A DNA stretch of 64,000 bases, from NCBI GenBank assembly GCA_036821905.1, contig DAISIR010000001.1:62001-126000 (forward strand). The letters run 5' to 3'. Each line of letters starts with the position of its first letter. Position 1 is the stretch's first letter. The position numbers and the translations under genes are program-made. The notes below the pieces were generated by a model, which did not search any database, was not told the origin of the DNA, and saw nothing but the letters and a program-made list of their open reading frames with translations. Below are positions 24,734-32,408 of this stretch, one piece after another. The stretch comes from Brooklawnia sp937867175. Its GTDB lineage: Bacteria > Actinomycetota > Actinomycetes > Propionibacteriales > Propionibacteriaceae.

Positions 24734-26478
24734 AGGACCTCATCCTCCCATTCCGGAGCCATGTCGCGGGCTATCTTGATGTCGTCATTGCTGGTGCCTG
24801 CGGCCACCATCGGCCAAACCATGGCGTCCTTGTGGCACACGAACTCGACCACGACCGGACGATCGTTGATCGCCATGGCCTGATTGATGACCTCGTCGAC
24901 CTCTTCGGGCTTGGTGGCCCGCAGCCCGACGCAGCCCATCGCCTCGGCGAGCTTCGGGAAGTTGGGCACCAGGTCGGTGTTGAGGTCAGTGCTGGAATAC
25001 CGCTTGTCGTAGAAGAGGGTCTGCCACTGACGGACCATCCCGAGGGCACCGTTGTTGATGACCGCGATCTTGATCGGGATGTTGTTCAACACGCAGGTGG
25101 TCAGCTCCTGATTGGTCATCTGGAAGCAGCCGTCGCCGTCGATACCCCAGACGACCTGGTCGGGCGCACCAACCTTGGCGCCCATCGCGGCCGGCACGCA
25201 GTAGCCCATGGTGCCGGCGCCGCCCGAGGTGAGCCATTTGGCCGGCCTGGCGAAGGGCAGGAAGTGGGCGGCCCACATCTGGTGTTGGCCGACCCCGGTG
25301 ACGTAGATCGCGTCAGGGCCGGCGATCTGGCCGATTCGCTGGATGACGTGCTGCGGGCTGAGTTTGCCGTCTTGTGGCTCGGTCCAGCCGAGCGGGTAGC
25401 GCTGTTTCAGGCCGCCCAAGTATTGCGTCCATTCGGTGTATTCGGGCACCTGCTCGTGCCGCAAGGACTCGACCAGGCCACCGAGGAAGGCCTTGGCGTC
25501 ACCCACCACGGGGACGTCGACGACTCGGTTCTTACCTATCTCGGCAGGATCAATGTCGGCGTGGATGATCTTGGCGTCCGGGGCGAACGAATCCAGCCGA
25601 CCGGTGACGCGATCGTCGAAGCGGGTTCCCACCGCGATGAGCAGGTCGGACTTCTGTAGCGCGCCGACGGCCGAGACGGCCCCGTGCATGCCCGGCATGC
25701 CCATGTTCAGCGGGTGCGCGTCCGGCAGGGCGCCCCGAGCCATCAGGGTCGTGACCACCGGGATCCCGGTGAGTTCGACGAGGTCGGCGAGCTCCTGCCA
25801 GGCGCGGGCCTTGATGACGCCGCCACCGATGTACAGCACCGGGCGCTTCGACAGGCAGATGATCCGTGCGGACTCCTTGATCTGGCGACCGTGGGGCTGG
25901 GAAGTCGGCTTGTAGCCGGGCAGCACCAGTTCGTCCTCGAAGTCGAACGGGGCTCTGCCGGTGAGTGCGTCCTTGGCCACGTCGACCAGCACCGGCCCGG
26001 GACGCCCCGTGGACGCGATATGGAAGGCGGCCTTGATCGACTCGGGGATGTCTTCGGTGCGCTTGACCAGGAAGTTGTGTTTGGTGATCGGCATCGTGAT
26101 GCCGCGGATGTCGGCCTCCTGGAAGGCGTCGGTGCCGATGAAGGTCGAGTTCACCTGGCCGGTGATGGCGACGATCGGGACCGAATCCAGGTAGGCGTCG
26201 GCGATCGGGGTGACCAGGTTGGTGGCACCCGGACCAGAGGTGGCGATGCAGACGCCGACGCGTCCGGTGGCCATCGCGTAGCCCTCCGCCGCATGCCCGG
26301 CGCCCTGCTCATGGCGCACCAGGATGTGCCGGATGGACGAGTCGTACAGCGGGTCGTAGGCCGGCAGAATGGCTCCGCCGGGGATGCCGAAGGCGACTTC
26401 TACACCGCACCGCTCCAAGGACGCAATAAGCGCCTGGGCACCGGTGAGGATGGGCAAGTCGGTTGACTTGTTGGCCAT
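24730..26478 (-). CDS. ilvB: Acetolactate synthase large (catalytic) subunit
   Basis: ThDP-, FAD- and Mg-dependent acetohydroxyacid synthase: condenses two pyruvates, or pyruvate with 2-oxobutyrate, the first common step to branched-chain amino acids. The 582-residue chain shows VAFGIPGGAILPAYDPL with the conserved glutamate in HEQGAGHAAEGYA, the FAD-region PGPVLVDVAKD and the ThDP motif GDGCFQMTNQELTTCVLNN. ATG 26478 has AAAGGA upstream. Its 195-bp leader carries a leaderless leader peptide with Leu-Val-Ile codons, competing hairpins and a terminator, so expression is controlled by attenuation. First gene of ilvBNC. Confidence 0.97.
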   Translation of the reverse strand: MANKSTDLPILTGAQALIASLERCGVEVAFGIPGGAILPAYDPLYDSSIRHILVRHEQGAGHAAEGYAMATGRVGVCIATSGPGATNLVTPIADAYLDSVPIVAITGQVNSTFIGTDAFQEADIRGITMPITKHNFLVKRTEDIPESIKAAFHIASTGRPGPVLVDVAKDALTGRAPFDFEDELVLPGYKPTSQPHGRQIKESARIICLSKRPVLYIGGGVIKARAWQELADLVELTGIPVVTTLMARGALPDAHPLNMGMPGMHGAVSAVGALQKSDLLIAVGTRFDDRVTGRLDSFAPDAKIIHADIDPAEIGKNRVVDVPVVGDAKAFLGGLVESLRHEQVPEYTEWTQYLGGLKQRYPLGWTEPQDGKLSPQHVIQRIGQIAGPDAIYVTGVGQHQMWAAHFLPFARPAKWLTSGGAGTMGYCVPAAMGAKVGAPDQVVWGIDGDGCFQMTNQELTTCVLNNIPIKIAVINNGALGMVRQWQTLFYDKRYSSTDLNTDLVPNFPKLAEAMGCVGLRATKPEEVDEVINQAMAINDRPVVVEFVCHKDAMVWPMVAAGTSNDDIKIARDMAPEWEDEVL

Positions 26479-26523
26479 CGGGCGGATCCTTTCTGTGTGG
26501 GTTGGATGACAGATTGCTGCAAC

Positions 26524-26557
26524 AAAAAACCCCCGCTGCCACGATGGCAGACGAGGG
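26524..26557 (-). terminator. Attenuator terminator in the ilvB leader
   Basis: On the minus strand CCCTCG-T-CTGCCA, loop TCG, TGGCAG-CGGGGG form a 12-bp stem with one bulged T, followed by six T. It lies between the leader peptide and ilvB. Its 5' arm (CTCCCTCGTC) can alternatively pair with the upstream GACGGAG, so it is a conditional terminator. Confidence 0.85.
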
Positions 26558-26585
26558 AGCGCTCCGTCGGATGGGACGAAGCGCT
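26558..26585 (-). promoter_or_regulatory. Competing hairpin of the ilvB attenuator
   Basis: AGCGCT-T-CGTC and GACG-G-AGCGCT pair around a 6-nt loop. The upstream arm overlaps the leader stop codon, so a ribosome stalled on the Leu-Val-Ile codons would cover it and free GACGGAG to pair with the terminator 5' arm. Confidence 0.65.
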
Positions 26586-26616
26586 AGCGGATTACGAGCT
26601 CCTGTCGGCTGAACAC
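26584..26616 (-). CDS. ilvB leader peptide (10 residues)
   Basis: GTG 26616 to TAG 26584 encodes MFSRQELVIR, with three consecutive control codons Leu (CTC), Val (GTA) and Ile (ATC), one for each branched-chain amino acid, just before the stop. The peptide is preceded by a promoter whose predicted start point is the G of GTG, so it appears to be leaderless. It is too short for similarity proof; position, codons and hairpins together make it convincing. Confidence 0.75.
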   Translation of the reverse strand: MFSRQELVIR

Positions 26617-26622
26617 CTGTCA

Positions 26623-26651
26623 ATCATGGCATGTAACGACGACTGCACCAA
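26623..26651 (-). promoter_or_regulatory. Promoter of ilvBNC
   Basis: On the minus strand TTGGTG (26651-26646), a 17-nt spacer and CATGAT (26628-26623) form a -35/-10 pair; 6 nt later comes the GTG of the leader peptide. It is one of the few promoters here with a recognisable -35 box. Confidence 0.6.
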
Positions 26652-26673
26652 GTGAGTCTCGGGATCCGGACGA

Positions 26674-27441
26674 TCAGTCCAGCCGGACGACGAACCCAGC
26701 ATCTGCCAAGGCGCGCTTGACGTCCGCCACAGTCAGGGTGCCGAAGTGGAAGACGCTGGCCGCCAGCACCGCATCGGCGCCGACCCGCGCCGCGTCCACG
26801 AAATGCGCTGCGGTGCCCGCGCCCCCGGAGGCGATCAGCGGGATGTCGATGGCGGCGCGGACCGCCCCGAGCATCTCCAGGTCGAAGCCGTCGGTGGTGC
26901 CGTCGGCGTCCATCGAGTTCAACAGCACCTCGCCGACACCCCGGTCGACCGCCTCGCGGGCCCACTCAATCGCGTCCAGCCCCGCTGAGCGGGCGCCGCC
27001 ATGGGTGGTGACCCCGAAACCAGAAGGCATCCTCGGCTCGCGCCGGGCGTCCACACTGAGCACCAGCACCTGGTCGCCGAATCGGCTGCTGATCTCGCTG
27101 AGCACCTCGGGACGCATGATCGCGCCTGTGTTGATGCCTACCTTGTCTGCGCCACAACGCAGCAGCGCGTCCACGTCCTCGACCGATCGGACGCCTCCGC
27201 CGACGGTGAGCGGGATGAAGACCGTCTCGGCGCATCGAGTGACGACATCACGAGTGGTCTGGCGGCCACGCGCCGAGGCCGAGATGTCAAGAAAGGTGAT
27301 CTCGTCTGCGCCCTGTTCGTTGTAGCGGGCGGCGAGTTCGACCGGGTCGCCGGCGTCGCGGAGGTTGGTGAAGTTGACGCCCTTGACGACGCGGCCGTCG
27401 GTGACGTCGAGACAAGGGATCACGCGAAAGGCGACAGTCAC
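26674..27441 (-). CDS. hisF: Imidazole glycerol phosphate synthase cyclase subunit
   Basis: Uses ammonia delivered by HisH to convert PRFAR to imidazole glycerol phosphate and AICAR, the fifth step of histidine synthesis. A 255-residue (beta/alpha)8 barrel with RVIPCLDVTDGRVVKGVNF, catalytic Asp in this first strand, FLDISASARGR, PLTVGGGVRSVEDVDALL and LLNSMDADGTTDGFDLE containing the second catalytic Asp. GTG 27441 has TAGGCT 6 nt upstream and no Shine-Dalgarno (leaderless). Other his genes are not in the window. ilvB leader lies directly downstream. Confidence 0.96.
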   Translation of the reverse strand: MTVAFRVIPCLDVTDGRVVKGVNFTNLRDAGDPVELAARYNEQGADEITFLDISASARGRQTTRDVVTRCAETVFIPLTVGGGVRSVEDVDALLRCGADKVGINTGAIMRPEVLSEISSRFGDQVLVLSVDARREPRMPSGFGVTTHGGARSAGLDAIEWAREAVDRGVGEVLLNSMDADGTTDGFDLEMLGAVRAAIDIPLIASGGAGTAAHFVDAARVGADAVLAASVFHFGTLTVADVKRALADAGFVVRLD

Positions 27442-27447
27442 CCGACC

Positions 27448-27453
27448 AGCCTA
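27448..27453 (-). promoter_or_regulatory. -10 box TAGGCT, leaderless promoter of hisF
   Basis: TAGGCT lies 6 nt before GTG 27441 on the minus strand, with no Shine-Dalgarno in between. Confidence 0.45.
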
Positions 27454-27504
27454 CCGGGATGGAGTACGGGTATCGCGGGCAGCTCAGGCATGGGGCCGGC
27501 GAAG

Positions 27505-28554
27505 TCAGACGTCCACGTGGTCGGTCGGTGTCGGCGCCAGCAGGCGCGCGCGCTCGGCGGCTTCGAGCCCGTCGGCCGCCCTGTGTCGCGCGAAGACCGC
27601 CACCGATCGGATGACTGCCGCCAGGAGTGGCGCGCCCAGGATCATTCCGATGATTCCGGCAACCGTTCCGCCGACGATCGTGGCCAGCAGTACCGCAATG
27701 GGGTGCATCTTGAGAGAGGTTCCCAGCGCCCAGGAACTGACCGCGCTCTGAATACCGCCGTTGGAGACCAGGATGGTGATCGCAATGATCAGTGCCGCCG
27801 AGGCACCACCGGAGCCGAAGGCGATCAGCACCGCGAACGCCCCGGCTATCCACGCCCCGACGAAGGGGATGAAGGAGGTGAAGAAATACAGGATGAAGAT
27901 CGGCACCGCCAGCGGAATCCGCAAGACCAACAGCGGCACCAGGAAGATCGGGGCGGTGATCAAGGCGGTGATGGCGGTGCCCTTGAAGTATCCCCGCAGG
28001 GATTGCTTCGCCACGCCGATCACCTCTTCCGACAGTCCGGGATCCAGTCGGGTCACCCGCGCCAGCCAAGCCGGGAATCCACGGGCGTCCCGAAGCACGA
28101 AGAACAGGAAGAAGACCGCGAAGAAGGAGCCCACCGCGAAGGAGACCGCCCCCGAAAAGGTACTCGACACCGCCCCCAAGGCCCCTTGACCGATCTTGGG
28201 CGCGTAGTTCTGGAATGCGATCCGTGCCTGCTCCAGCCACACCGAATCGATCTCCAGCGAACGCGCCCATTTCACCATGGACTGCCAGCCCACCAGCAGT
28301 TGATTGGAGATCTCCGGCAGTTGCTGGAGGAATCCGGACACCACGATCGCCACCGTGCCGGCCGCCAGCGCCAGTGCCACCACCAGCGCCGCAATGGACG
28401 CCAACAAGGGCTTCACCCCGCGGCGCTCCAAGGCTTCGACCAGGGGTTCAAGCACCGTGCCGAGGATCACCGCGATCACCAGTGGGATCACGATCCCGCT
28501 AACGGCGCCCAGCGCCAAGAGAATCACCACAATCAACCCGATGATCCCCAGCAA
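27505..28554 (-). CDS. AI-2E family transporter, N-terminus interrupted by in-frame TGA
   Basis: A polytopic membrane protein of the AI-2E/YdiK/PerM family, probably an exporter or antiporter of unknown substrate. The readable frame starts at a TTG (28554) that has no Shine-Dalgarno and lies at the edge of TM1 (LGIIGLIVVILLALGAVSGIVIPLVIAVILG). Typical family features are the long amphipathic segment after TM3, FVLRDARGFPAWLARV, and the C-terminal TM bundle (ILYFFTSFIPFVGAWIAGAFAVLIAF). The same frame continues upstream to GTG 28629 with a good AAGGAG, but codon 24 is TGA (28560-28558). Either the natural start was lost to a nonsense mutation and a weak restart is used, or the gene is broken, or the base is a sequencing error. 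The rest is intact. Downstream neighbour is hisF, upstream is helY. Confidence 0.8.
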   Translation of the reverse strand: MLGIIGLIVVILLALGAVSGIVIPLVIAVILGTVLEPLVEALERRGVKPLLASIAALVVALALAAGTVAIVVSGFLQQLPEISNQLLVGWQSMVKWARSLEIDSVWLEQARIAFQNYAPKIGQGALGAVSSTFSGAVSFAVGSFFAVFFLFFVLRDARGFPAWLARVTRLDPGLSEEVIGVAKQSLRGYFKGTAITALITAPIFLVPLLVLRIPLAVPIFILYFFTSFIPFVGAWIAGAFAVLIAFGSGGASAALIIAITILVSNGGIQSAVSSWALGTSLKMHPIAVLLATIVGGTVAGIIGMILGAPLLAAVIRSVAVFARHRAADGLEAAERARLLAPTPTDHVDV

Positions 28555-28629
28555 CAGTCAACTGGTCAGGCCGACTCTCTGCAGCCGGGGCAGGTTGGCC
28601 CAGCGGGAATCACTTCGCTCGTCGCTCAC
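28555..28629 (-). pseudogene. Detached N-terminal 23 codons of the AI-2E transporter
   Basis: GTG 28629, with AAGGAG 8 nt upstream, opens MSDERSDSRWANLPRLQRVG then Leu-Thr-Ser and TGA, in frame with the transporter. The peptide is hydrophilic and basic, as expected for the cytosolic lead of this membrane protein. A single TGG-to-TGA change would explain the break. Confidence 0.6.
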
Positions 28630-28705
28630 GCCGCACGCTCCTTCGTCGGTCACCCGGCCATCCGTTCCGCGGACTCAGGATAGCGACTTCCGCAGCGGCC
28701 CACCC

Positions 28706-31417
28706 TCACTCCCGATCAGGGTCGAAGGCGACGATGTCGCGACGCATCGCACCTATCAGCTGCCGACACGTGCGGGTCAGCTCACCCACGCCCGGTGCCT
28801 GGGCGACCTGCCCGGCCAGGTCGACGACCTGGCGCACCCAGCGAACGAAATCCCCGGGGGACAGTTGGGTTCGCTGCAGCACGACGGCAAGCGGCAACCC
28901 GGACGCCCAGTCGAACGCGGCTTCCGCGAACCCGATTTCGGGTGGTGGAGACCGATCCACCCTGTTGTCTCGCTCCACCTCGCCCAGCCGGCGCCAGATC
29001 GCCCGCACCCGGCTTTGCGCGATCTCAGAGTCCCGGTCGGGCATCCGGTGCAGTTGGCCGGCGGAGGTTGGCCTTGCCTCATAGACCAGCGTGGACAGAA
29101 CTGCCGCCAGTTGCGGTACGGTCAGGTCTTCGAAGACACCGTCCCGGATCGCTTCGGCAACCACCAGGTCGAGTTCGTTGTAGATGCGGGCCAGCATCGC
29201 GCCGGCCGGCGTCATCCGGTCGCCCGCCAGGTAGCCCAGGCCGTCCAGTACCCCGCAGATCCGGTCAAACCGGGTCGCGATCGACTGGCTTCGGGCTTGG
29301 GCCTTCGCACGCAGTTGGGTCTGGTCGCGGCCCAGCCGCAGCGCCTGCTCAGCCGCCCGGGCGTGTTCCTCACGGTCGGGGCAGTGGTGGCAGGGGTGTG
29401 CCTTCATCTCGGCGCGCAGCGAGTCGATCTGCGCTGCAAGCTCCTCGTCCGGACGCGGTCTACCGGCCCGTGCGGGCCTGTCTCCAATCGACTCCAGTCG
29501 TCCCGCCAACGAGTTGCCCAGCTGACGACGGTCCGCGGCTGAGTGCACGTCGAACTTCTTCGGCAACCGGACGCGCGAGACCGCCCGCAGCGGCTGGTTG
29601 ACGTCGCGTTCACCGAGAGCGACGATCTGCCGTGCCGCGGTCATCACCAGCGGCCAGGGCGCCTGCTGGGTCCCGGTCTTGATCACCGCCGCCCAGCCTT
29701 GGTGCTTGCCGGCCGGCACCCAGACCACGTCGCCCGGCTCCAGCGCCACCAGCGAGTCGACCACTTCGGCCCGATGGTCGCGCTTGCGCAGCCGCGACAG
29801 CTCGGACTCCAGGTCGCGGATCTGGTCGCGCAGCTCGGCGTACTGGCGGAAGTCACCACGATCGCACTGCGCCTGCGCCCAGAGGCGGGCCGCCTGCTCG
29901 TCGTCACGGGTCGCTTTGCGGGCCATCACGACGACCCGCCGGTCGGTTTGGAACTGGGCGAAGCTCTGCTCCAACAGGGCCCGGGCGCGGACGCGTCCCA
30001 CGGTGCCGACCAAGTTGACCGCCATGTTGTAGGTCGGCGCGAAGCTTGACCGCAACGGGTAGGTGCGCCGGGACGCCAGCCCGGCCAGCGCCCGGGGGTC
30101 GAGCCCGGGCCGCCAGAAGACGATCGCGTGCCCCTCGACATCGATGCCACGCCGCCCGGCGCGTCCGGTCAACTGGGTGAATTCGCCGGGGGTGATCTCG
30201 GCGTGGGTCTCGCCGTTGTACTTGACCAGCTTCTCGATCACCACGGTCTTGGCCGGCATGTTGATGCCCAGTGCCAGCGTCTCGGTGGCGAAGACGACCT
30301 TGATCAACCCGTTGACGAACCCCTCCTCCACGATCGCCTTGAACGACGGCAACAGGCCCGCGTGGTGGGCCGCGATACCCCTACCGAGCGCTTCGACGAA
30401 GGTCTCCCACTCCAGTGCCTGCCGGTCCGCCCGATCGAGCCGGCCTGCGTGCCGCTCGGCGATCTCCAACAGCCGCTGTCTCTCGGCCGAAGTCGTCAGC
30501 CGCAGGTCCGAACCGAGCAGTTGCCGGACCGCCTGATCGCAGCCCTGCCGGCTGAAAACGAAGAAGATCGCGGGCAACAGGCCGCGTTGCGCTAGGACCT
30601 CGACTGCTGCGTCCCGGCGGGGCGGTCGCGCACCGGACGGCGACTGCTTGCCCCTGGCCCGGTCACCCGCCTCGATCCGGCTGCGCAGCGCACGCCCGCG
30701 CATCCGTCGCGAATCATCGCGAACCGTCCGGGAATCCTCCTTGGCCAGGCGCAGCAGGTCGGGGTTGACGCCCATGCCGTCCGCGAACAGGTCGTGAAGC
30801 CGGCGTCCCACGAGCACATGCTGGTAGAGCGGTACCGGACGACGCTCGCTGACCACCACCTCCACGTTGCCGCGTACCTCATCCAGCCACTCGCCGAACT
30901 CTTCGGCGTTGCTCACCGTCGCCGACAGGCAGACCAATTGGACCGTCTCGGCCAGCCCGAGGATGACCTCCTCCCAGACCGCACCGCGGAAACGGTCGGC
31001 GAGATAGTGCACCTCATCCATCACCACGTACGACAACCCGGCCAGCATGTCCGAACCGGCGTAGATCATGTTGCGCAGTACCTCGGTCGTCATCACGACC
31101 AGTTGCGCCTCTGGGTTCACCGACGTGTCGCCGGTCAGCAGGCCCACCCGATCGGCCCCGTGCCGGGCCACCAGGTCGTGGTACTTCTGGTTGCTCAACG
31201 CCTTGATGGGTGTGGTGTAGAAGCACTTGGTTCCGCTCGCCAGCGCCAGCCAGCAGGCGAACTCCCCCACCACGGTCTTACCGGAACCAGTTGGGGCGGC
31301 CACCAGCACACCCTTGCCGTCGGCCAGTTGCCGACAGGCCACCACCTGGAAATCGTCGAAGGCAAAGTCGTAGCCAGCGGTGAATTCGGCCAGGGCGTCA
31401 GTCAGCAAATTCCTCAC
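28706..31417 (-). CDS. helY: DEAD/DEAH-box RNA helicase, Ski2/Mtr4-like (HelY)
   Basis: A 903-residue actinobacterial HelY-type helicase, probably acting in RNA decay or structure remodelling. Motifs: Q-like start DDFQVVACRQL, motif I APTGSGKT, motif II DEVHYL, motif III LSATVSN, motif VI QLTGRAGRRGID. A C-terminal DSHCT-like region ends with the FxxWASGLPLAVVLQ and DFVRWVRQVVDLAGQVA segments seen in Ski2-type enzymes. A CHHCPDREEH segment (about 650) may bind metal. GTG 31417 lies 20 bp inside the 3' end of the lipid-kinase gene, with GGAG 10 nt upstream, so the two are coupled. Confidence 0.93.
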   Translation of the reverse strand: MRNLLTDALAEFTAGYDFAFDDFQVVACRQLADGKGVLVAAPTGSGKTVVGEFACWLALASGTKCFYTTPIKALSNQKYHDLVARHGADRVGLLTGDTSVNPEAQLVVMTTEVLRNMIYAGSDMLAGLSYVVMDEVHYLADRFRGAVWEEVILGLAETVQLVCLSATVSNAEEFGEWLDEVRGNVEVVVSERRPVPLYQHVLVGRRLHDLFADGMGVNPDLLRLAKEDSRTVRDDSRRMRGRALRSRIEAGDRARGKQSPSGARPPRRDAAVEVLAQRGLLPAIFFVFSRQGCDQAVRQLLGSDLRLTTSAERQRLLEIAERHAGRLDRADRQALEWETFVEALGRGIAAHHAGLLPSFKAIVEEGFVNGLIKVVFATETLALGINMPAKTVVIEKLVKYNGETHAEITPGEFTQLTGRAGRRGIDVEGHAIVFWRPGLDPRALAGLASRRTYPLRSSFAPTYNMAVNLVGTVGRVRARALLEQSFAQFQTDRRVVVMARKATRDDEQAARLWAQAQCDRGDFRQYAELRDQIRDLESELSRLRKRDHRAEVVDSLVALEPGDVVWVPAGKHQGWAAVIKTGTQQAPWPLVMTAARQIVALGERDVNQPLRAVSRVRLPKKFDVHSAADRRQLGNSLAGRLESIGDRPARAGRPRPDEELAAQIDSLRAEMKAHPCHHCPDREEHARAAEQALRLGRDQTQLRAKAQARSQSIATRFDRICGVLDGLGYLAGDRMTPAGAMLARIYNELDLVVAEAIRDGVFEDLTVPQLAAVLSTLVYEARPTSAGQLHRMPDRDSEIAQSRVRAIWRRLGEVERDNRVDRSPPPEIGFAEAAFDWASGLPLAVVLQRTQLSPGDFVRWVRQVVDLAGQVAQAPGVGELTRTCRQLIGAMRRDIVAFDPDRE

Positions 31418-32357
31418 CCACCAAGATCTCCAGAACGTTGGGCTCGCAAGTCAGCCGGAGGGGTGCCTCCCCCAGCTGCTCGCCGTCGGCCATCGGCACC
31501 AGTCCGTCACCGTCCAAAAGCACCTCTCGGGCCCGCAAGAAGGTGATGGCCGGGTGGTCGACGAACGTGCCGCGATAGAGCAGCGGGAAGAGCCGCACCA
31601 GGGTCCAGCGGCTCACCGGCCCGATCAGCGTGACGTCGAGCAGGCCATCGGCAGGATCGGCCTGCGGACAGATGTGAACGCCGCCCCCGATGAATCCGGC
31701 GTTGCCGATGGCAGCCAGCACCGCAGGCATCTCGCGGTACTCGCCGTCGATGGTGAGCCGATAGTTGAGCGGCTTCAGTTGCGCCATCTCGAGGAGCACC
31801 GCCGAGGCATAGGACAACGAACCGAAGTTGAAGCGAGATTGGGTCACCCGATAGTTGACCTTCGCGTCGTAACCCGACGAAACAACCGAACCGATGTAGC
31901 GCTGCTGTAACCCCCCGTCGATTTCCCCGCGGGCCAGCGTCAGGTCGATGCGCCGGGTCAGACCCGACGCAATGGCGGTCGCCGCCCGCAACGGGTCGCG
32001 AGGGATGCCGACGCCGCGCGCGAAGTCATCGCCGGTGCCTGCCGGAATGACCCCCAGTTGCACGTGGCTGCCCGCGCAGGCGTTCATGCCGAGGCTGGCC
32101 ATGCCGTCGCCGCCCATCGTCACCAGCATGTCGGGACGCCGCCCCGGCTCGGGCGGCAACGACTGCGCGACCGCGGCGAGCGTCCGCGCCCGGGCGTCAC
32201 CATAGCTGCGGGTCTGGAGCACCTTGATCTCGGAATCGGGCAGCGCCTCGCCCATTGCACGGGTCACCTGGGGTAGCAACCGGGCGGCGCGCCCCCGACC
32301 GGAGCGAGGATTGACGACGATCGTCACCACATGCTGCCTGGGCTGCTGGGACGCCAT
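31398..32357 (-). CDS. Diacylglycerol kinase family lipid kinase
   Basis: A 319-residue DAGK catalytic-domain protein (YegS/DgkB/LCB5 group) that phosphorylates diacylglycerol or a related lipid. Motifs: VVNPRSGRGRAARLLP, nucleotide-binding TMGGDGMASLG, VIPAGTGDDFARGVG and the C-terminal PADGLLDVTLIG. The frame continues far upstream (to 33692) on the same strand only because the opposite strand carries a GC-rich gene; the real start is ATG 32357, supported by TAAAGT 8 nt upstream. It is divergent from a metallophosphoesterase and overlaps helY. Confidence 0.92.
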   Translation of the reverse strand: MASQQPRQHVVTIVVNPRSGRGRAARLLPQVTRAMGEALPDSEIKVLQTRSYGDARARTLAAVAQSLPPEPGRRPDMLVTMGGDGMASLGMNACAGSHVQLGVIPAGTGDDFARGVGIPRDPLRAATAIASGLTRRIDLTLARGEIDGGLQQRYIGSVVSSGYDAKVNYRVTQSRFNFGSLSYASAVLLEMAQLKPLNYRLTIDGEYREMPAVLAAIGNAGFIGGGVHICPQADPADGLLDVTLIGPVSRWTLVRLFPLLYRGTFVDHPAITFLRAREVLLDGDGLVPMADGEQLGEAPLRLTCEPNVLEILVGEEFAD

Positions 32358-32365
32358 GCCCACGG

Positions 32366-32371
32366 ACTTTA
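32366..32371 (-). promoter_or_regulatory. -10 box TAAAGT upstream of the lipid kinase gene
   Basis: TAAAGT lies 8 nt before ATG 32357. The divergent metallophosphoesterase -10 box is only 23 bp away, so the two promoters share one short region. Confidence 0.4.
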
Positions 32372-32394
32372 CCGGGCAGACCGCTGCAGCGCGG

Positions 32395-32400
32395 TATGTT
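32395..32400 (+). promoter_or_regulatory. -10 box TATGTT upstream of the metallophosphoesterase gene
   Basis: TATGTT ends 8 nt before GTG 32409 and no Shine-Dalgarno intervenes. Confidence 0.4.
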
Positions 32401-32408
32401 TGGACCCC

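Noticed and set aside
27001..28683. 560-codon plus-strand frame over hisF and the AI-2E transporter
   Set aside because: Antisense frame without family features; the minus-strand genes are clear.
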